Assembly: GCA_001873365.1 (NCBI GenBank)
Contig: MNYZ01000009.1
Coordinates: 1 to 38,856, forward strand
Reading direction: 5' to 3'
Length of the DNA stretch: 38,856 nucleotides
From: Oscillatoriales cyanobacterium CG2_30_40_61
GTDB lineage: Bacteria; Cyanobacteriota; Cyanobacteriia; Cyanobacteriales; Microcoleaceae
Of this stretch, positions 36,075 through 38,856 are shown piece after piece. The translations under genes and the position numbers were made by a program. Position 1 is the stretch's first letter. Each line of letters begins with the position of its first letter. The notes beneath the pieces are model-generated. The model saw nothing but the letters and a program-made list of their open reading frames with translations. It was not told the DNA's origin and did not search any database.

Positions 36075-36341
36075 ATGAGCAAACCAAACCGGACTAAAAC
36101 TATCATCCCCGATCCCGAGGACTGGATCACAGAGCATCATGTGTTAGCAAGTTTTGCCGAGACTCTCAGTACCCTAAAACAACTTTTGGGGGATGAAGAA
36201 ACCCAGATGGATCATAAAATTTCCTATACCCGCGAAGGCGAATTAATCCTGGGAACTGCGACCCGAAATCTGTTAAAAGAAAGCTATGGTGATGACCAGT
36301 GGCAATATGTAGAAAATTACCTGTCAGTCTGCGAATACTAA
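36075..36341 (+). CDS. Small cyanobacterial hypothetical protein behind a CRP-type site
   Basis: An 88-residue acidic, soluble, mostly helical protein (PDPEDWITEHHVLASFAETLSTLKQLLG, then MDHKISYTREGELILG and a Tyr/Trp-rich end). There is no membrane segment or metal motif. It looks like a conserved small cyanobacterial protein, but I do not recognise a function. The perfect CRP-type site upstream suggests cAMP/light-linked control (inference). It is 165 bp before egtC on the same strand. Confidence 0.75.
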   Translation: MSKPNRTKTIIPDPEDWITEHHVLASFAETLSTLKQLLGDEETQMDHKISYTREGELILGTATRNLLKESYGDDQWQYVENYLSVCEY

Positions 36342-36506
36342 AGATTAAGTAAAGGAATCCGATGATCTTTCCTGGTCAATACAAAAGGACAGATTAATTA
36401 TTATGGTTATTATCAATAATACTATTTTATCAAATTTTAAGTTATTTACTTTTTGTTCTAATTGATAGATAATATAGAAGCTAAACCGTAATTATATTAA
36501 ATTAAT

Positions 36507-37298
36507 ATGTGTCGTCTCTTAGCCTATCAAGGCTTACCAATTCAACTTGATCAAATTTTATTTCAACCCGAACACTCTCTAATTGTTCAGAGCTATCAAC
36601 CTCGTGAAATGACAGAAGCGCTTTTAAATGCCGATGGTTTTGGTTTAGGATGGTATCACAATAAACAGGAAACAGAACCCTTTATCTATCGAAATATACA
36701 ACCAATCTGGAGTGATATTAATTTACCTTATTTAAGTCGTTATATTGAATCGGGTCAAATTCTAGCCTATGTTCGTAGTGCTACGCCCGGTCAAGGAGTT
36801 AATTATAATAACTGTCAACCCTTTCGCTTTGAGAATTTATTATTGATTCATAATGGTTATATTCAAAATTTCCGTCACAGTCTTTATCGATTAATTCGTA
36901 ACCGTTTGTCCGATAAAATTTACCAATTTATTGATGGGACAACGGACTCCGAACATATTTTTGCCCTATTTTTAAATGAGTTATACTCCGACCCCACCCT
37001 CAACTTAGTAGCAGCCATCAAAAACACCTTAAAAATTGTGGCTGAATTAATAGGAAGCACGGGTATAAAAGCCCTAATTAATGTCATTATTAGTGACGGT
37101 CATCAAATGGTAGCCTCCCGTTTTGCCTTGGGAACTATTCCACCCACATTATATTGGTTGCAAAATCACCCAAATTTTCCCCAGGCTGTAATTATTGCAT
37201 CGGAACCCCTATTTCCGGCACAATGGAATACTTGTCCAGAACAAAGTATCATTACTTTAGGAGAAAACCTTGAGATCAACATCCAAAAACTCTGTTAA
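36507..37298 (+). CDS. egtC: EgtC, class II glutamine amidotransferase-type hydrolase
   Basis: EgtC removes glutamate from the gamma-glutamyl-hercynylcysteine sulfoxide intermediate in ergothioneine biosynthesis. The protein starts MCRLLAYQG, so Cys2 is the N-terminal nucleophile after Met removal. GFGLGWY, AYVRSATPGQGVNYNNCQPF and LLIHNGYIQNF are class II amidotransferase signatures, and the 263-residue length is normal. It overlaps the egtB start by 29 bp in another frame, which supports one operon. Confidence 0.9.
   Translation: MCRLLAYQGLPIQLDQILFQPEHSLIVQSYQPREMTEALLNADGFGLGWYHNKQETEPFIYRNIQPIWSDINLPYLSRYIESGQILAYVRSATPGQGVNYNNCQPFRFENLLLIHNGYIQNFRHSLYRLIRNRLSDKIYQFIDGTTDSEHIFALFLNELYSDPTLNLVAAIKNTLKIVAELIGSTGIKALINVIISDGHQMVASRFALGTIPPTLYWLQNHPNFPQAVIIASEPLFPAQWNTCPEQSIITLGENLEINIQKLC
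37259..37272 (+). promoter_or_regulatory. egtB: Ribosome binding site that fixes a TTG start of egtB
   Basis: AGGAG (37259-37263) lies 6 nt before TTG 37270, a strong spacing, inside the end of egtC. It supports the TTG as start, although no ATG is available earlier in that frame. Confidence 0.7.
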
Positions 37299-38526
37299 AG
37301 AAAGTCTTAAACAATCTTTTAATCAATGTCGTCAAGGCACACTGAAACTTTTTGAAAATATTGATGATGTCACCTTTCGCGCCCAACCCCATCCCGACTA
37401 TAGCCCTATTGGTTGGCACCTGGGGCATATTGCTTACACCGAAGCCTATTGGTTATTAGAAAAATGTGCCGGATTTGCACCCCTATTTCCTGAGTATGAT
37501 CAACTATTTAATGCTAACGGATTACCCAAAGCAGAACGGGTTAATTTGCCACCTTTAGAAGTAATTTATCATTATTTAGAAACCGTTCGTTCCCAAGTCA
37601 ACCAATATTTAGAAAATGCTCCCTTAGAAAAAGAGCACCGTCTTTGGAAGTTTCTCTTACAACATGAAAGTCAACATAGCGAAACTATTGTTTTTGTTTT
37701 GCAGCTACAAAAGTTAATTACACTAAATCAATCCATCCATCCTCATCCCAACTTTAACCGCCCCATATCTGAACTTAGTCCATCTCCCACAATGATTCAG
37801 ATTCCTGCCGGAGAATTTATCATGGGGAGCAACGCCATAGACGGCTTAGATAATGAAAAACCCGCCCATCACCACTATTTAGAAACCTATTCCATTGACC
37901 GTTATCCGGTTACCTGTGGACAATACCGAGAATTTATTCAAGCCCAGGGTTATCAAAATCCTCAATGGTGGTCAACTCAAGGTTGGCAATGGTTACAACA
38001 AAACCCAGTTAACCAACCCCTCTATTGGTCGGATGAATCTATATATAGTCATCATCCTGTTTGTGGGGTAAGTTGGTATGAAGCCCAAGCCTATTGTAAC
38101 TTCGTCGGCCAGCGATTACCCACCGAGGCAGAATGGGAAAAAGCAGCCTCTTGGAATCCCTCTACTCAAACCCAACATTTCTATCCTTGGGGCGAAGCAG
38201 AACCCAGTCCAGAATTATGTAATTGTGATCAAGTCCAACTATGCACCACCCCAGTAAATTTCTATCCCGATAGTGTCAGTCCCTACGGTTTATATGACAT
38301 CCTCGGTAACGTTTGGGAGTGGACAGCCACTTGGTTTAACCGCTACGAAGGATTTCAGCCCTATCCCTACACAGGATATTCACAAATTTACTTTGATGGT
38401 CAACACCGAGTTCTCAAAGGTGGAAGTTGTGGAACCCGCCCCTGGGCTATGCGGTCTAGCTTCCGCAATTGGTATCACCCCCATGTCCGACAAATTTTTG
38501 CTGGATTTCGTTGTGCGTCCACTTAA
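37270..38526 (+). CDS. egtB: EgtB, iron-dependent sulfoxide synthase of ergothioneine synthesis
   Basis: EgtB joins a thiol (gamma-glutamylcysteine or cysteine) to hercynine using iron and oxygen. The DinB-like N-terminal domain has H50 in IGWHLGH and the HX3HXE motif HESQHSE (H132, H136), the three-His iron site. The C-terminal formylglycine-generating/sulfatase-type domain (about 176-418) has IPAGEFIMGSNAIDG, RLPTEAEWEKAA, DILGNVWEWTATWF, RVLKGGSCGTRPW and AGFRCAST. The 418-residue length is normal. The methyltransferase EgtD is not in the window. Confidence 0.93.
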   Translation: MRSTSKNSVKESLKQSFNQCRQGTLKLFENIDDVTFRAQPHPDYSPIGWHLGHIAYTEAYWLLEKCAGFAPLFPEYDQLFNANGLPKAERVNLPPLEVIYHYLETVRSQVNQYLENAPLEKEHRLWKFLLQHESQHSETIVFVLQLQKLITLNQSIHPHPNFNRPISELSPSPTMIQIPAGEFIMGSNAIDGLDNEKPAHHHYLETYSIDRYPVTCGQYREFIQAQGYQNPQWWSTQGWQWLQQNPVNQPLYWSDESIYSHHPVCGVSWYEAQAYCNFVGQRLPTEAEWEKAASWNPSTQTQHFYPWGEAEPSPELCNCDQVQLCTTPVNFYPDSVSPYGLYDILGNVWEWTATWFNRYEGFQPYPYTGYSQIYFDGQHRVLKGGSCGTRPWAMRSSFRNWYHPHVRQIFAGFRCAST

Positions 38527-38602
38527 TCTTTCAGACCCACCCAACCGAAATGGGCTAGAAAGCCGATTTTGATTAGGAAAAAAAATTTTTTTCAGAAAAA
38601 GC

Positions 38603-38631
38603 TTGACAAAGCTGGGGAGGTTAGATACATT
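38603..38631 (+). promoter_or_regulatory. rRNA operon promoter
   Basis: TTGACA (38603-38608) and TACATT (38626-38631) are separated by exactly 17 bp. Transcription would start near 38638, giving a leader of about 178 nt before 16S. Confidence 0.75.
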
Positions 38632-38637
38632 GGTAAA

Positions 38638-38815
38638 TGCGCTGGAGAAACGAAAGCGACGAAAGCGCGCCGAACCTAGAAAAAAGAATACGTTTGAAAG
38701 TCGAATTTACAAACTCCTAGTCAAAAAACTAAACGAGGAGTCAACTGTAAAGTTGATGACTCGAAAAATAACATGACTAATTAAATTAGTCAAGATCAGA
38801 GCTAACAGATTCTTC
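38638..38815 (+). other. Leader of the 16S rRNA transcript
   Basis: The leader holds a hairpin GAGTCAAC (38738-38745) with GTTGATGACTC (38752-38762), and a perfect 8-bp stem TGACTAAT/ATTAGTCA (38774-38781/38785-38792). These are probably processing stems. No tRNA or protein is seen here. Confidence 0.5.

Positions 38816-38856
<41 letters not shown>

Overview
The window is chromosomal DNA from a cyanobacterium. It carries pipX, the aerobic Mg-protoporphyrin cyclase AcsF, a high-light-inducible (Hlip) protein, the pipX-pipY-sepF-proC neighbourhood, CheB/CheR hybrid kinases, Uma2 and AAA-WD40 proteins. The HIP1 octamer GCGATCGC recurs, and intergenic regions are packed with heptamer tandem repeats (CTATTCC/CCATTAC types) and palindromic repeats. 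AT-rich codon use and repeat style suggest a filamentous Oscillatoriales-type organism (Planktothrix-like), but the genus is an inference.

Layout. 1-5143: an ECF-transporter T component, an IS200/IS605-type element carrying only tnpB, then pipX, pipY, sepF and proC on the plus strand. 5143-10736: accessory DNA with a small Cys-rich membrane protein, an unknown gene, a vMAP-type HTH/AAA gene broken by an internal deletion, an intact AAA-WD40 gene with a repeat-derived insert, and an acyltransferase. 10767-16555: a 1511-residue CheB-CheR-PAS-kinase-receiver protein, a Uma2 nuclease-fold protein and a small membrane protein, all on the minus strand. 16747-24075: a DUF4926-like protein, a secreted 5'-nucleotidase, S-adenosylhomocysteine hydrolase, a duplicated palindromic repeat array, DedA, MurJ and SfsA. 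24195-27167: a possible 40-residue membrane protein, a DUF1517 protein, a candidate short RNA and acsF with a clear terminator. 27546-32287: a DUF318 permease, its DUF1980/TIGR03943 partner, a membrane-anchored propeller protein, the succinate dehydrogenase/fumarate reductase iron-sulfur subunit and an Hlip overlapping it. 32381-34403: an OLD-like ATPase followed by a possible TOPRIM-like partner, which resembles a defence pair. 34504-38526: moeA, a small protein behind a perfect CRP-type site, and overlapping egtC-egtB. 38603 onward: an rRNA promoter, leader and the first bases of 16S rRNA.

Most genes are housekeeping. The best leads are the ATPase/TOPRIM-like pair (32381-34403), the DUF318-DUF1980-propeller cluster, the sdhB-hli overlap, the CRP-type site at 35892, the TnpB element with matched end hairpins, the broken vMAP gene, the WD40 insert made from an intergenic repeat, and the two-copy repeat array at 20410-20761. 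All functions were read from sequence and memory of protein families; no database search was run.
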